From positions 1 to 64,000 of the forward strand of contig NZ_JAJQJH010000015.1 in assembly GCF_029544075.1 (NCBI RefSeq): a DNA stretch of 64,000 nucleotides, in the 5' to 3' direction. Source of the DNA: Chromohalobacter canadensis (GTDB lineage Bacteria; Pseudomonadota; Gammaproteobacteria; Pseudomonadales; Halomonadaceae). Shown here piece by piece: positions 1 to 8,695 of the stretch. Below the pieces are notes generated by a model. That model was not told the origin of the DNA. It was given only the letters and a program-made list of their open reading frames with translations, and made no database searches. How positions within the stretch are numbered: the stretch's first letter is position 1; every line of letters starts with the position of its first letter. The position numbers and the translations under genes are program-made.

Positions 1-1303
1 AGGCCATGACGGCCAGCCGTCGACCGCTCGGCGCACGCATCAGGTAGAGCCCGATGACGATGCCCAATCCCCCCAATACGGCGACATAGACCGCCGGGAA
101 CATGGGATGCACGGTCATCAACACCGACACCACGATGGGGGTAAAACCGCCGAAGATCGCGTACGCGACATTGTACGAGAACGACAATCCCGTGAAGCGC
201 ACCATAGCCGGGAACGACTTGACGGCAATCGTCGGAACCACACCGACGATGCCCACCGCAAAGCCGCACAGGATGTAAAGCGGCGTCAGCCACTCGGGAT
301 GCGTGCCGACGGTGGTCATCATTGACCAGTAGCTGATCGCCAGCAGTAAACCCCAAAGCATGATGGTGGGGCCGCTACCAAAGCGGTCCGCGCTCCAGCC
401 CGAAGCCAGGCACCCGACCACCACGCCGAGGATGGCGTAGACATTGGCCAGCGAGGCATCCAGACCATAACGCGTCTCGAGCAGACTCGGCGTCATCAGG
501 ATCACCACCACGATGGCGGCGGTCAGAATCCAGGTAACGGCCATCGACAGCACCACGCTCGGCAAGTGGTTGCGCAAGACGCTCTTGACCGGCAACTCCT
601 CGGCCAGCGCCTTCTTTTCCTGCATCTCGGCGAACACCGGCGTCTCGTGTAGCCAGCGCCGCAAGTACACCGCCAGCAGTCCGAACACCCCACCAATCAG
701 AAACGGAATCCGCCAGGCATACGCGGCCAGCTCCGCATCGCTGTAGGTGGTCTTGATGAACGCCGACATCAGCGAGCCGATGAGAATCCCCGACACCAGG
801 CCGGCGGACAGCGTGCCGCAGGCAAAGCCCACGTGACGACGCTTGACGTGCTCGGTGACGAACACCCAGGCGCCGGGGACTTCACCGCCCACGGCAGCGC
901 CTTGCAGGATACGCAGTGCCACCAGCAGCAGGGGCGCCGCATAGCCCAAGGTATCGTAGGTCGGCATCAAACCGATCAACAGCGTCGGCACCGACATCAG
1001 GAAGATCGACAGGGTGAACATCTTCTTGCGCCCCAGCAGGTCGCCGAAGTGCGCCATGATGATGCCGCCCAGCGGGCGTGCCAGATAGCCGGCGGCGAAG
1101 ATTCCGAAAGTCTGAATCTGACGCAACCATTCAGGCATCTCGGGGGGAAAGAACAACTGCCCCACCACCGTCGCGAAATACACGAAGATGATGAAATCGT
1201 AAAACTCCAGCGCGCCGCCCAGAGCGGATAGCGACAACACCTTGACGTCGCGGCGATTCAGCGGGCGCGACGAGGCCGCATCGGTTTCTTGCGAAGTAGC
1301 CAT
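1..1303 (-). CDS. MFS transporter of the metabolite:H+ symporter (MHS) family, 3' end outside the window
   Basis: Predicted inner-membrane proton symporter of the ProP/ShiA/KgtP branch of the major facilitator superfamily, whose members import organic acids or osmolytes. The visible 434 residues start MATSQETDAA. FYDF at 34-37 and the loop 2-3 MFS signature GDLLGRKK at 87-94 are clear. Alternating long hydrophobic segments give about eleven membrane helices before the reading frame runs off the left edge. No partner gene is visible, and the gene downstream in its direction lies outside the window. The substrate cannot be told from sequence. Confidence 0.85.
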   Translation of the reverse strand, partial: MATSQETDAASSRPLNRRDVKVLSLSALGGALEFYDFIIFVYFATVVGQLFFPPEMPEWLRQIQTFGIFAAGYLARPLGGIIMAHFGDLLGRKKMFTLSIFLMSVPTLLIGLMPTYDTLGYAAPLLLVALRILQGAAVGGEVPGAWVFVTEHVKRRHVGFACGTLSAGLVSGILIGSLMSAFIKTTYSDAELAAYAWRIPFLIGGVFGLLAVYLRRWLHETPVFAEMQEKKALAEELPVKSVLRNHLPSVVLSMAVTWILTAAIVVVILMTPSLLETRYGLDASLANVYAILGVVVGCLASGWSADRFGSGPTIMLWGLLLAISYWSMMTTVGTHPEWLTPLYILCGFAVGIVGVVPTIAVKSFPAMVRFTGLSFSYNVAYAIFGGFTPIVVSVLMTVHPMFPAVYVAVLGGLGIVIGLYLMRAPSGRRLAVMA

Positions 1304-1483
1304 GATGAATGAAATCTTCCGTCGAATGATCGTTGATCGTGTTATGTCAGCGTCCAGCGTCGCGATACCTAAGTAGGGCGGGAGGTACCGACCGACGAGC
1401 GTATAGGAGGCTAACAGATTCGCGGAAAAACTGCAGCGACGCTGTCAAGAGCCAGCGACATGAGGGGAAGGGAGAAATACCTA

Positions 1484-1509
1484 TAAAAGGGCCGGCGCAA
1501 GGCCGGCCC
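1484..1509 (-). terminator. Rho-independent terminator after osmC
   Basis: Perfect 8-bp stem GGGCCGGC/GCCGGCCC (1489-1496 and 1502-1509) with a 5-nt loop. On the minus strand it is followed by TTTTAT. It lies 19 bases past the osmC stop, so it should end that transcript. The rest of 1304-1527 holds only the promoter region of the MFS gene, with nothing recognisable. Confidence 0.75.
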
Positions 1510-1527
1510 GGAGAAGCGATGCCACTA

Positions 1528-1959
1528 TCAACTTTCGAGCGTTGCATCCAGCGTGATTTCGGCATTCAGCACGCGTGAGATCGGGCAGCCTTCTTTGGCC
1601 TTGTTGGCCGATTCCTCGAAACCTGACTGATCAATGCCCGGCACCTTGGCACGGGTGACGAGATGCACCTTGGTGATCTTGAAGCCACTGTCGTCCTGGT
1701 CCAGTGTCACAGTCGCCTCGGTACGCACATCGTCGGGGTCGTGTCCGGCTTCTCCCAGAATCATCGAAAGCGCCATCGAATAGCAGCTGGCGTGGGACGC
1801 CGCGATCAACTCCTCGGGATTGGTCCCCGGCTCGCCTTCGAAGCGCGTATTGAAACCATAGGGATTGTCCTTGAGCGCACCGCTTTGAGTGGAGACCGTC
1901 CCCTTGCCGCGCTTGAGACTGCCTTGCCAATGGGCGGAACCGGTTTTCTCGATACTCAT
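1528..1959 (-). CDS. osmC: OsmC/Ohr family peroxiredoxin
   Basis: Cytoplasmic thiol peroxidase of the OsmC family, which reduces organic hydroperoxides and is often induced by osmotic or oxidative stress. The 143-residue length is typical. The two redox cysteines are visible as C59 (in HASCYSMALS) and C125 (in GCPISR), with the conserved Glu of NPEEL at residue 50. A GGAGGC-type Shine-Dalgarno sequence precedes the ATG (CACGAAAGGAGGCACGA). The gene stands alone, with a terminator just downstream. The OsmC branch fits better than Ohr because of the PEELIAASHASC motif and the long N-terminal strand region. Confidence 0.93.
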   Translation of the reverse strand: MSIEKTGSAHWQGSLKRGKGTVSTQSGALKDNPYGFNTRFEGEPGTNPEELIAASHASCYSMALSMILGEAGHDPDDVRTEATVTLDQDDSGFKITKVHLVTRAKVPGIDQSGFEESANKAKEGCPISRVLNAEITLDATLES

Positions 1960-2042
1960 TCGTGCCTCCTTTCGTGAGTGGGCGTCATGCCCCTACACCA
2001 TAGTCCATATGGGTGATGTCGTGGACTTCAAGGGGCAAGAGA

Positions 2043-2612
2043 TCAATCGCTCACCCGCACGCGACGACACGCCGCCCAATGCTCGGCCAACGCGGCGCTG
2101 CCGATTTCACGCAAGGCCGCGACATTATCCTCGGGGATCGACTCCGGTGCGGAATGATTCGCCACAGCGGCCTCGACACTGCGCTCGCGCAGGAGATGCC
2201 ACATCGGCCACGGCGAACGGTTGGTGTAATTGGCGGGATCGTGGGCCGCGACGCCTTCGAAAACATAGTCAGGATGAAAGCTCGCCAACTGGTAACCCCC
2301 CGTATAGCCCTCCGCCTCGAGCAATGCGTCGGCGACGCCTAACAGATCCAAGTAGTCGTCGAAGTCGGCCAGCCCCTCCGGCAGGATCATCAGCGTGGTC
2401 TCGATGGCCGGCTCGGCATCCAGACGATGACACTCCTCGATCAAGGTATGCAGAAGATGTTCGGGGTCATCATCGTTCGCCACGACATAACGCAGGCTGT
2501 TGCGGCGTACCTCGCGACCGGCGAAGGGACAAACGTCATGCGCCACGACGAAGTTCGCCACCCAGGCGCGGGTCATGGCGATGATATCGGCATCCAAGGG
2601 ACGCTCGGACAT
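2043..2612 (-). CDS. DUF1415 family protein
   Basis: A 189-residue protein recognisable as DUF1415, a family of unknown function widespread in proteobacteria. The N-terminal stretch around residues 17-32 carries the family hallmark VVAHDVCPFAGR, and the sequence has no signal peptide or membrane segment, so it is probably cytoplasmic. The Cys-Pro-Phe motif and conserved acidic residues could bind a ligand or metal, but no activity is established. It sits alone between osmC and a divergent aldo/keto reductase. Confidence 0.85.
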   Translation of the reverse strand: MSERPLDADIIAMTRAWVANFVVAHDVCPFAGREVRRNSLRYVVANDDDPEHLLHTLIEECHRLDAEPAIETTLMILPEGLADFDDYLDLLGVADALLEAEGYTGGYQLASFHPDYVFEGVAAHDPANYTNRSPWPMWHLLRERSVEAAVANHSAPESIPEDNVAALREIGSAALAEHWAACRRVRVSD

Positions 2613-2723
2613 GTGAATCGATCCTGAAACGAGAGAGGACTACCAGTATAACGGACTTGTCGTGCTCTCCGTGTCGGCGCACCCTGAATGTATCCTCATT
2701 CACCACGTCAGGGAGACAGTCAT

Positions 2724-3614
2724 ATGGTCAAGCCCCTTTCCCCCGACACACCTAGCGTCACCCTCTCTGCCACCGCGCGCGAGCCCGCCGTCGCGCTGCC
2801 CGCCATCGGCCAGGGCAGTTGGCACATGGGCGAGAACCGTGCGCCACGCCGCGACGAAGTCCATGCCCTGCAGTACGGCCTCGACCTGGGGATGACACTG
2901 ATCGATACCGCCGAGATGTATGCCGACGGCGGTGCCGAGGAAATCGTCGGCGAGGCCCTGCGCGGTCGTCGCGACGAGGCCTTCGTGGTCTCCAAGGTCT
3001 ACCCGTGGAACGCCGGCCGCCAGGACGCCATCGCCGCCTGCGAGCGCAGCCTGCAACGCCTGGGCACCGACTATCTGGATCTGTATCTGCTGCATTGGCC
3101 CGGCAACGTGCCCTTGGAAGAAACGCTGGAAGCGTTCGAGCACCTGCAAGCCCAAGGCAAGATACGTCGCTACGGCGTCTCCAACTTCGACGTCAACGAC
3201 ATGCAAACCCTGCATGCCATCCCCGGCGGCGAGTCCTGCAGCGTCAACCAAGTGCTCTACCACCTCGGCTCGCGCGGCATCGAGCACAGCCTGCTGCCCT
3301 GGCAGCGTGAACACGGCCTGCCGACCATGGCCTACTGCCCCTTGGCTCAGGGCGGACAAGAGCTCGAGCACCCCGAGGTTCGTGCCATCGCCGACGCGTT
3401 CGGTGTCAGCACCGCCCAGGTGCTACTGGCATGGGCGACCCGTCTCGCGCCCAACGGGCAGCGCGATGTCATCGCCATCCCCAAGGCCGTGCAACCCGCG
3501 CACGTCGAAGCCAATGCCGCCGCCATGCGGCTCGCGCTGGACGACGCTAGTCTCGCACGGCTGGACGCCGCCTTCCCCGCGCCGTCGCGCAAGCCGCCCC
3601 TGGATATCGTCTAG
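2724..3614 (+). CDS. Aldo/keto reductase
   Basis: NADPH-dependent oxidoreductase of the aldo/keto reductase superfamily, which reduces aldehydes and ketones to alcohols. The 296-residue TIM barrel carries the full catalytic tetrad: D61 and Y66 (LIDTAEMYADG), K91 (SKVYPWN) and H124 (YLLHWPG), plus GVSNF and the C-terminal IPKA signature of the cofactor site. The start was placed at 2724 because AGGGAGA lies 7 bases upstream; an in-frame ATG at 2688 has no such site. It is a single gene and its substrate is unknown. It resembles the YeaE/2,5-diketogluconate reductase-like group. Confidence 0.92.
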   Translation: MVKPLSPDTPSVTLSATAREPAVALPAIGQGSWHMGENRAPRRDEVHALQYGLDLGMTLIDTAEMYADGGAEEIVGEALRGRRDEAFVVSKVYPWNAGRQDAIAACERSLQRLGTDYLDLYLLHWPGNVPLEETLEAFEHLQAQGKIRRYGVSNFDVNDMQTLHAIPGGESCSVNQVLYHLGSRGIEHSLLPWQREHGLPTMAYCPLAQGGQELEHPEVRAIADAFGVSTAQVLLAWATRLAPNGQRDVIAIPKAVQPAHVEANAAAMRLALDDASLARLDAAFPAPSRKPPLDIV

Positions 3615-3638
3615 GCGTTGACGGCGCCATACCGACGC

Positions 3639-4295
3639 TCAATCCTCGGGTGTGACACCGCCAAGGCAGGCGGCCTCTTGCTCCCCGTAGCCATATTCAT
3701 CTTGCAACCCCTGATGAATGGCTCGGCGTTCGTCGAGCGACTTGTGCTGGCTCGCCTTGCGCTTGCCTTCGAGGCGGTCGACGGTGATCTCGATCCCGAC
3801 GATGGCGCGGCACATCGCGGCGATATAATCGTCGGGGGCATCGCTTACCCGCCAAGGCCTCTCCCGCTCGCTTTCGAAGCGCTCGGTGAGGGTGGTCACC
3901 ATCTCGCGAAGCCAGTGTGGATCGTCGATCAGGCGTAGCCGGCCATGCACGTGCACCACCTGATAATTCCAGGTCGGCACCACCTTGCCGTGTTCACGCT
4001 TAGCCGGGTACCAACTCGGCGTGATATAGGCCTGAGGACCATGAAAGATCGCCAGTACTTCGATGCTCCCCAAGGGGCTTTCGATTCTCCTAGCAAGCGG
4101 GTTGGCACGCGCGATATGGCCAGCCAGGATATCCGGCGCGCGCGCGTCCTCCGCCGGTGATAGCAACAGCGGCAAGTGATCGGCGCCTAGCGCACCGGAT
4201 GCATCATGGGTCACCAGCGTGGCGAAGGGAGCGGCTTTGATGACCCGGTGGCATTCGATGCGACTGTCGATGCAAAACTGGGGCGGCTGATACAT
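3639..4295 (-). CDS. PaiB-family FMN-binding protein (negative transcriptional regulator family)
   Basis: A 218-residue member of the PaiB family (split-barrel flavin-binding fold). In Bacillus subtilis, PaiB acts with the acetyltransferase PaiA as a repressor of sporulation and protease genes; in gammaproteobacteria the role is not established. Family marks include the N-terminal MYQPPQF, the central PSWYPAK segment and VPTWNYQVVHVHG. It lies 10 bases downstream of a GNAT acetyltransferase on the same strand, a pairing that echoes paiA-paiB, and is almost certainly co-transcribed with it. Confidence 0.88.
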   Translation of the reverse strand: MYQPPQFCIDSRIECHRVIKAAPFATLVTHDASGALGADHLPLLLSPAEDARAPDILAGHIARANPLARRIESPLGSIEVLAIFHGPQAYITPSWYPAKREHGKVVPTWNYQVVHVHGRLRLIDDPHWLREMVTTLTERFESERERPWRVSDAPDDYIAAMCRAIVGIEITVDRLEGKRKASQHKSLDERRAIHQGLQDEYGYGEQEAACLGGVTPED

Positions 4296-4305
4296 GGCTC
4301 GACTC

Positions 4306-5061
4306 TCAGGAGGGAAAAAGATCGTGACGCAGGGCGGCCGTCATCGACGTGAGCGAACGATGCTGGCGACCCGTGGCATCGAAGTTCTCGGGAGCCAGCC
4401 AGCGACGGTGGCACTCGCGAATCGCCGGCCACTCACCATCCAAGACCGAGAACCAAGCCGTGTCGCGGTTGCACCCGGCCACGACTCGATGCTGACGGAA
4501 GACACCCTCGAAGCGAAAACCGAGCCGCTCGGCGGCGCGGCGCGAAGGTGCGTTCAGGGCATCGCACTTCCATTCGAGACGCCGATATCCCATATCGAAG
4601 GCGTGCGCCATCATCAGCATCAGTGCCTCGCTGGATATCGGCGTGCGCGCCATACGGGGCGAGAAGCTGATATGGCCGATCTCGATGCGACCATCGACCG
4701 GCACGATATTGAGATAAGCCGCCATGCCCACCGCCTTCTCATCGGCGAGGTCGACCACGGCATAGCAAAGCAACTCGCAGTCCGCGCCCATACGCGCCAG
4801 CCAGGCCCGGCAACCAGCCTCGTCGTCGAAGGGGCGACCACCCAGATAGGTCCAGCGGGCGCGTCCCTCGGTGTCGTTGTCGATCTCCGGGGCCGGCACC
4901 TGCCACGCCTGCCACAGGGCCTCGGCGTGACGGGCGGCATCCAGCGGTTCCAGTCGGCAGAAACGCCCTGCCAGGCATTCGGCACTGGGTTTTGACGGCG
5001 CTTGCCAGCGGTCGATGTTCGAGCCGATCGGCTGTCCGTAAGCGTTATAGGCTTGGCTCAT
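4306..5061 (-). CDS. GNAT family N-acetyltransferase (RimJ/RimL-like)
   Basis: A 251-residue GCN5-related acetyltransferase of the RimJ/RimL type, which moves an acetyl group from acetyl-CoA to an amine. After an N-terminal extension of about 30 residues, the GNAT core spans roughly residues 31-220. It includes the beta-strand region IGHISFSPRMARTPISSEAL and the RRLEWKCDALNAPSRRAAER segment, which forms the acetyl-CoA pyrophosphate loop and following helix. It is the promoter-proximal gene of a two-gene operon with the PaiB protein and is divergent from the MocR regulator. MocR regulators often control an adjacent divergent gene, so it may be the target. The natural substrate is unknown. Confidence 0.88.
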   Translation of the reverse strand: MSQAYNAYGQPIGSNIDRWQAPSKPSAECLAGRFCRLEPLDAARHAEALWQAWQVPAPEIDNDTEGRARWTYLGGRPFDDEAGCRAWLARMGADCELLCYAVVDLADEKAVGMAAYLNIVPVDGRIEIGHISFSPRMARTPISSEALMLMMAHAFDMGYRRLEWKCDALNAPSRRAAERLGFRFEGVFRQHRVVAGCNRDTAWFSVLDGEWPAIRECHRRWLAPENFDATGRQHRSLTSMTAALRHDLFPS

Positions 5062-5108
5062 GGAGGACTTTCCTCAGGACATGACGAAGCATTAGTCTGG
5101 TGCCATAA

Positions 5109-5152
5109 TGGTTCCCCGAGAAGAACCAATATTGCCGATATGCGAGGAACCA
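5109..5152. promoter_or_regulatory. Repeated GAACCA half-sites in the GNAT/MocR divergent region
   Basis: TGGTTC at 5109-5114 faces GAACCA at 5123-5128 (8 bp between), and a second direct GAACCA lies at 5147-5152, immediately before the preferred GTG start of the MocR gene. MocR proteins characteristically bind repeated half-sites near their own promoter. The arrangement suggests an autoregulatory operator, but no binding evidence exists. Confidence 0.4.
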
Positions 5153-6631
5153 GTGACCGATCCGAATGCCCACCGGCTCTGGATTCAGGAAGCGCTGAAC
5201 CTTCAACTCGTCGAGCCGGACGAGCGCACGCTCAGCCAGCGTCTTTATGATGCCCTGCGCAGCGGTATTCAGCAGGGCCAGCTGCCCTACGGGAGCGCCC
5301 TGCCCTCGTCCCGGCAGTTGGCCGCCAGCCTGGGTATGGGCCGCAATACCGTGCTGAGCGCGGTCGACCGTCTCATCGCCGAGGGCTTTCTGGTATCGCG
5401 TCCAGGGGCCGGGGTTTTCGTTGCCGATTGGCAGTGGGAAACCCAGCAACGCCTCGAGACGCCAGCACCGCTACCCGTGGCGCTCTCGCAACGCGGCGAA
5501 CGCCTGCTCGACTTCACGGCGCCCTCGAGCGAACGCCATACCGCCTTCGCACCCGGCGTACCGGCGCTGGACCGCTTCCCTCGCGAACGCTGGCAACGCT
5601 TGCTGCGTCGTCATCAGCAGCGGGCCCCCATCGACTGGTTAGATTACCAGAATGAAGGTGGCGTGAACGCACTGCGCGAGGCACTGTGCGACTACCTGAG
5701 CTTATCGCGCTCGGTGCGCTGCCGGCCGGAACAGATCCTGATCACCCAGGGAGCGCAGCAGGGCTTCGAGCTGATCGCACGACTGCTCGCCGACGTCGGA
5801 GATAGTGTCTGGATGGAGGAGCCCGGCTATGGCGGCGCGCAGGCCTGCTTCGCCTCGGCTGGACTGGCCCTGCAGCCGGTACCGGTCGACGGTGACGGCT
5901 TGAACGTCGCCTTGCTTCCCGCCGGTACGCCACCCCCCAAGCTGATCTACGTGACGCCATCGCACCAGTACCCCAGTGGCGCGACCCTGTCGCTGTCACG
6001 TCGCACGGCGCTGCTGGGGCTCGCCCAGCAGCATGACGCCTGGATCATCGAAGACGACTACGACAGCGAATTCCGCTATACCAGCGCGCCGATAGCCTCG
6101 CTTCAGGGATTGATGGATAACGCCCCGGTGATCTATGTCGGCACCTTCAGCAAGGTCCTTTATCCGGGGCTGCGGCTGGGGTATCTGGTGCTGCCGCCCT
6201 CGCTGGTGGCGAACTTCCAACGCATCAACGCCCGACTGCACCGGGAAGGGCAATATGTCGCTCAGGCGGCGCTGGCCGACTTCATCAGCGAAGGCCATTT
6301 CGCACGCCATATAGCACGCATGCGCAAGTGCTACCGGCATCGCCAGACCGCGCTTCGTCAGGCGCTGGCGCCAGCGGTTTCCGGCGGGCTCGAACTCTCG
6401 TCTGGCCACGCGGGGATGCACCTGATCGCGTATCTACAAAGCCATGCACTGGAACGCGAGCTGGTCCACCGGGGCAAACAGGTGGGCCTGCGACTCTCCC
6501 CGCTTTCCGGCTTTTATCTGCAATCGCCCAGCCAGCCGGGACTGGTCCTAGGTTATGCAGGTGCCCCAGAAGCCGAGATCGAACGCGCTGGCCGGTGGCT
6601 CAGCGACACCTGGTTAGCACTGACGGCCTAG
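5153..6631 (+). CDS. MocR family (GntR-type HTH plus aminotransferase domain) transcriptional regulator
   Basis: A 492-residue PLP-dependent regulator. The N-terminal winged helix (about residues 30-95, TLSQRLYDALRSGIQQGQLP then LPSSRQLAASLGMGRNTV) binds DNA. The C-terminal fold-type I aminotransferase-like domain senses PLP or a vitamin B6 or amino-acid ligand. The PLP-binding lysine is K334 in TFSKVLYPGLRLGY. The GTG at 5153 is preferred because GAGGA lies 4 bases upstream; an ATG at 5108 would add 15 residues, but it sits inside the operator-like repeats and has no ribosome site. It is divergent from the GNAT-PaiB operon. Its stop codon overlaps that of the convergent endonuclease V gene. 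Confidence 0.9.
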   Translation: MTDPNAHRLWIQEALNLQLVEPDERTLSQRLYDALRSGIQQGQLPYGSALPSSRQLAASLGMGRNTVLSAVDRLIAEGFLVSRPGAGVFVADWQWETQQRLETPAPLPVALSQRGERLLDFTAPSSERHTAFAPGVPALDRFPRERWQRLLRRHQQRAPIDWLDYQNEGGVNALREALCDYLSLSRSVRCRPEQILITQGAQQGFELIARLLADVGDSVWMEEPGYGGAQACFASAGLALQPVPVDGDGLNVALLPAGTPPPKLIYVTPSHQYPSGATLSLSRRTALLGLAQQHDAWIIEDDYDSEFRYTSAPIASLQGLMDNAPVIYVGTFSKVLYPGLRLGYLVLPPSLVANFQRINARLHREGQYVAQAALADFISEGHFARHIARMRKCYRHRQTALRQALAPAVSGGLELSSGHAGMHLIAYLQSHALERELVHRGKQVGLRLSPLSGFYLQSPSQPGLVLGYAGAPEAEIERAGRWLSDTWLALTA

Positions 6632-7341
6632 CCCTTCCGAGATGCCAGCCGATCCGCCAGCCGGGTCGGTTCGGGCAGCTTGGTCTTGCCCAGGCAGGCA
6701 ATCACCCATTCCAGCGCCGTGGACTGATCCAGCCGATGCCCAGGAGAGACAATCACCGGTTTGACGTTCTCGCGGGAGCGCAGCATCGCACCGATGACCA
6801 CGCGTCCCTCGGCATCGACCTCGACGTCAGCGGGATCCTCGGTGCGGCGCCGGTCGGTGAGCGGCGCCCATTCACCGCGCGTGGCGGGTACTTCGCCGTG
6901 ACGACCGCAAAGCACCTTCTTGGCCACGCCGATCGTCGGAAGGTCGAGCCAAAGCCCTAGGTGCGAGGCCACGCCGAGACGCCGTGGATGCGCGATGCCC
7001 TGGCCATCGACCATGACCAGGTCGGGGCACGACTCCAGCCGCGCAAAAGCAGCCAGGGCGGCGGGAATCTCGCGAAACGACAACAGCCCTGGAATATACG
7101 GCATTCGTGTCGGCTCGCGGTGTACCACCGACTCCCGCAATGTCAGCGACGGCCAGTCGAGCACCACAACCGCCGCCCGCGTGGTCTCGCCGCCATCCTC
7201 GAAGCCAATATCCACGCCCGCGATGCAGGTCACTGCGTCCGGCTTTCCGTGCCGAATAACGCGCGGCGCCAGGCGACGCTGCAGTGCCACGGCCTCTTCG
7301 GGGGTCAGCGTCCAGGCATGCAGGTCTTCATGATGTGTCAT
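6628..7341 (-). CDS. nfi: Endonuclease V (deoxyinosine 3'-endonuclease)
   Basis: A 237-residue repair enzyme that nicks DNA at the second phosphodiester 3' to deoxyinosine produced by adenine deamination. Visible active-site elements are D44 in GVDIGFED, the conserved PYIPGLLSFRE wedge/catalytic segment, VMVDGQGIAHPRRLG with its catalytic Asp, and GVAKK. The frame is open much further upstream, but the ATG at 7341 is preceded directly by GGAGGTGGT and begins MTHHEDL, and this gives a length close to the 223 residues of E. coli Nfi. It is divergent from sbcD, so repair genes cluster here. Confidence 0.93.
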   Translation of the reverse strand: MTHHEDLHAWTLTPEEAVALQRRLAPRVIRHGKPDAVTCIAGVDIGFEDGGETTRAAVVVLDWPSLTLRESVVHREPTRMPYIPGLLSFREIPAALAAFARLESCPDLVMVDGQGIAHPRRLGVASHLGLWLDLPTIGVAKKVLCGRHGEVPATRGEWAPLTDRRRTEDPADVEVDAEGRVVIGAMLRSRENVKPVIVSPGHRLDQSTALEWVIACLGKTKLPEPTRLADRLASRKG

Positions 7342-7435
7342 ACCACCTCCTTGTCGTTTCTTCTTCCGTGTTACTGGCCCCATTGGGCCGCCCTCCCGCA
7401 ACCGGTAGACTAGCCCTCCGGTATAGGAGATCTGC

Positions 7436-8695
7436 GTGAAACTCATCCACACAGCGGACTGGCATCTCGGCCAGACCTTCCACGGGCAAGAGCGCCACGC
7501 CGAGCAACGCGCGTTTCTCGACTGGCTGTTGGCGACCCTCGAAGCGCGCCGCCCGGACGCCCTGCTCATCGCAGGTGATATCTTCGATGTCGTCAATCCA
7601 TCGTTGCGCGCCCAGGAGATGCTCTACGACTTCATCGTCGAGGCGCATCAACGTTTGCCGCAACTGACCATCGTCATGATCGCCGGCAACCACGACAGCG
7701 GCAACCGTATCGAATTGCCCGCACCGTTGATGCAGCGCCTCAATACCCACGCCCTGGGCCGGGTGAGTTGGCTCGAGGACGGCTGGCTCGACGCCGAGCG
7801 CCTGCTGGTACCGCTGACCGATGCCGACGGCGAGGTTCGCGCCTGGTGCCTGGCGCTGCCCTTCTTGAGGCCCGCCGAGGTCACCGGCGGCACAGCGCCG
7901 AGCGACGACGAGACCGACGACGCCTCGCCCAATACCTATGTCACGGGCATCACGCGCGTTCACCAACAGCTCATCGACGCGGCCCGCGAACGTCGCGCCC
8001 CCGGTCAGGCGCTCATCGCCATGAGTCACGCCCATCTGCACGGTGCCGCGGTCTCCGAGGCCAGCGAGCGGCCCATCGTCATCGGCGGCGAGGAGTCGAT
8101 CCCGGCCACGCTGTTCTCCCCAGACATCGCCTACGTGGCACTGGGCCACCTGCACCGCGCCCAGCAGGTCGGCGAGGAACGCATCCGCTACAGCGGCAGC
8201 CCCCTGCCGCTGGATTTCAGCGAAGTGGCCTACCCCCATCAGGTCGTCGAAGTCACGCTCGATGGCGAAGCCTTGCGTGATGTCGAGAGCCTACCCGTGC
8301 CACGTCCGGTGGCCATGCATCGCCTTGGCCCGGCGCCACTGGATGACGTGCTCGCGGAGCTGGACACCCTGGAAGATACGTCCGACCTGCCACGCGAGCG
8401 CTGGCCCTGGCTCGAGGTACGCGTCGAGCTCGAGGCGCCGATGCCCGACCTGCGCGCCAGGGTGGACGCGGCGCTCGACGGCAAGACACTGCGCCTGCTG
8501 CGTCTGGAACGTCGCCTGCCGAGAGTCGCCGCCGAGGACGCACCCGCCCGCATCGACCTGGCGGCGCTCGGCCCACGCAAGCTGTTCGAGCGCACCTGGC
8601 AAGCGCGCTGGGGCGAGCCGCCCGCCGACGACGTGCTCGCCGACTTCGACCGGCTACGCCAGGACGTGCTCGACGACGAGGAAACAGCGACATGA
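7436..8695 (+). CDS. sbcD: Exonuclease SbcCD subunit D
   Basis: Nuclease subunit of the SbcCD (bacterial Mre11-Rad50) complex, which cleaves hairpins and palindromic or protein-blocked DNA ends. The calcineurin-like phosphoesterase domain fills residues 1-270. Its metal ligands are visible: D8 and H10 (TADWHLG), D48 (IAGDIFD), the MIAGNHDSGN motif, MSHAHLHG and LGHLHRAQ. The C-terminal part (about 290-410) is the capping/SbcC-binding region. The start is GTG, supported by AGGAG six bases upstream. The stop overlaps the sbcC start (ATGA), so the two are translationally coupled. Confidence 0.96.
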   Translation: MKLIHTADWHLGQTFHGQERHAEQRAFLDWLLATLEARRPDALLIAGDIFDVVNPSLRAQEMLYDFIVEAHQRLPQLTIVMIAGNHDSGNRIELPAPLMQRLNTHALGRVSWLEDGWLDAERLLVPLTDADGEVRAWCLALPFLRPAEVTGGTAPSDDETDDASPNTYVTGITRVHQQLIDAARERRAPGQALIAMSHAHLHGAAVSEASERPIVIGGEESIPATLFSPDIAYVALGHLHRAQQVGEERIRYSGSPLPLDFSEVAYPHQVVEVTLDGEALRDVESLPVPRPVAMHRLGPAPLDDVLAELDTLEDTSDLPRERWPWLEVRVELEAPMPDLRARVDAALDGKTLRLLRLERRLPRVAAEDAPARIDLAALGPRKLFERTWQARWGEPPADDVLADFDRLRQDVLDDEETAT

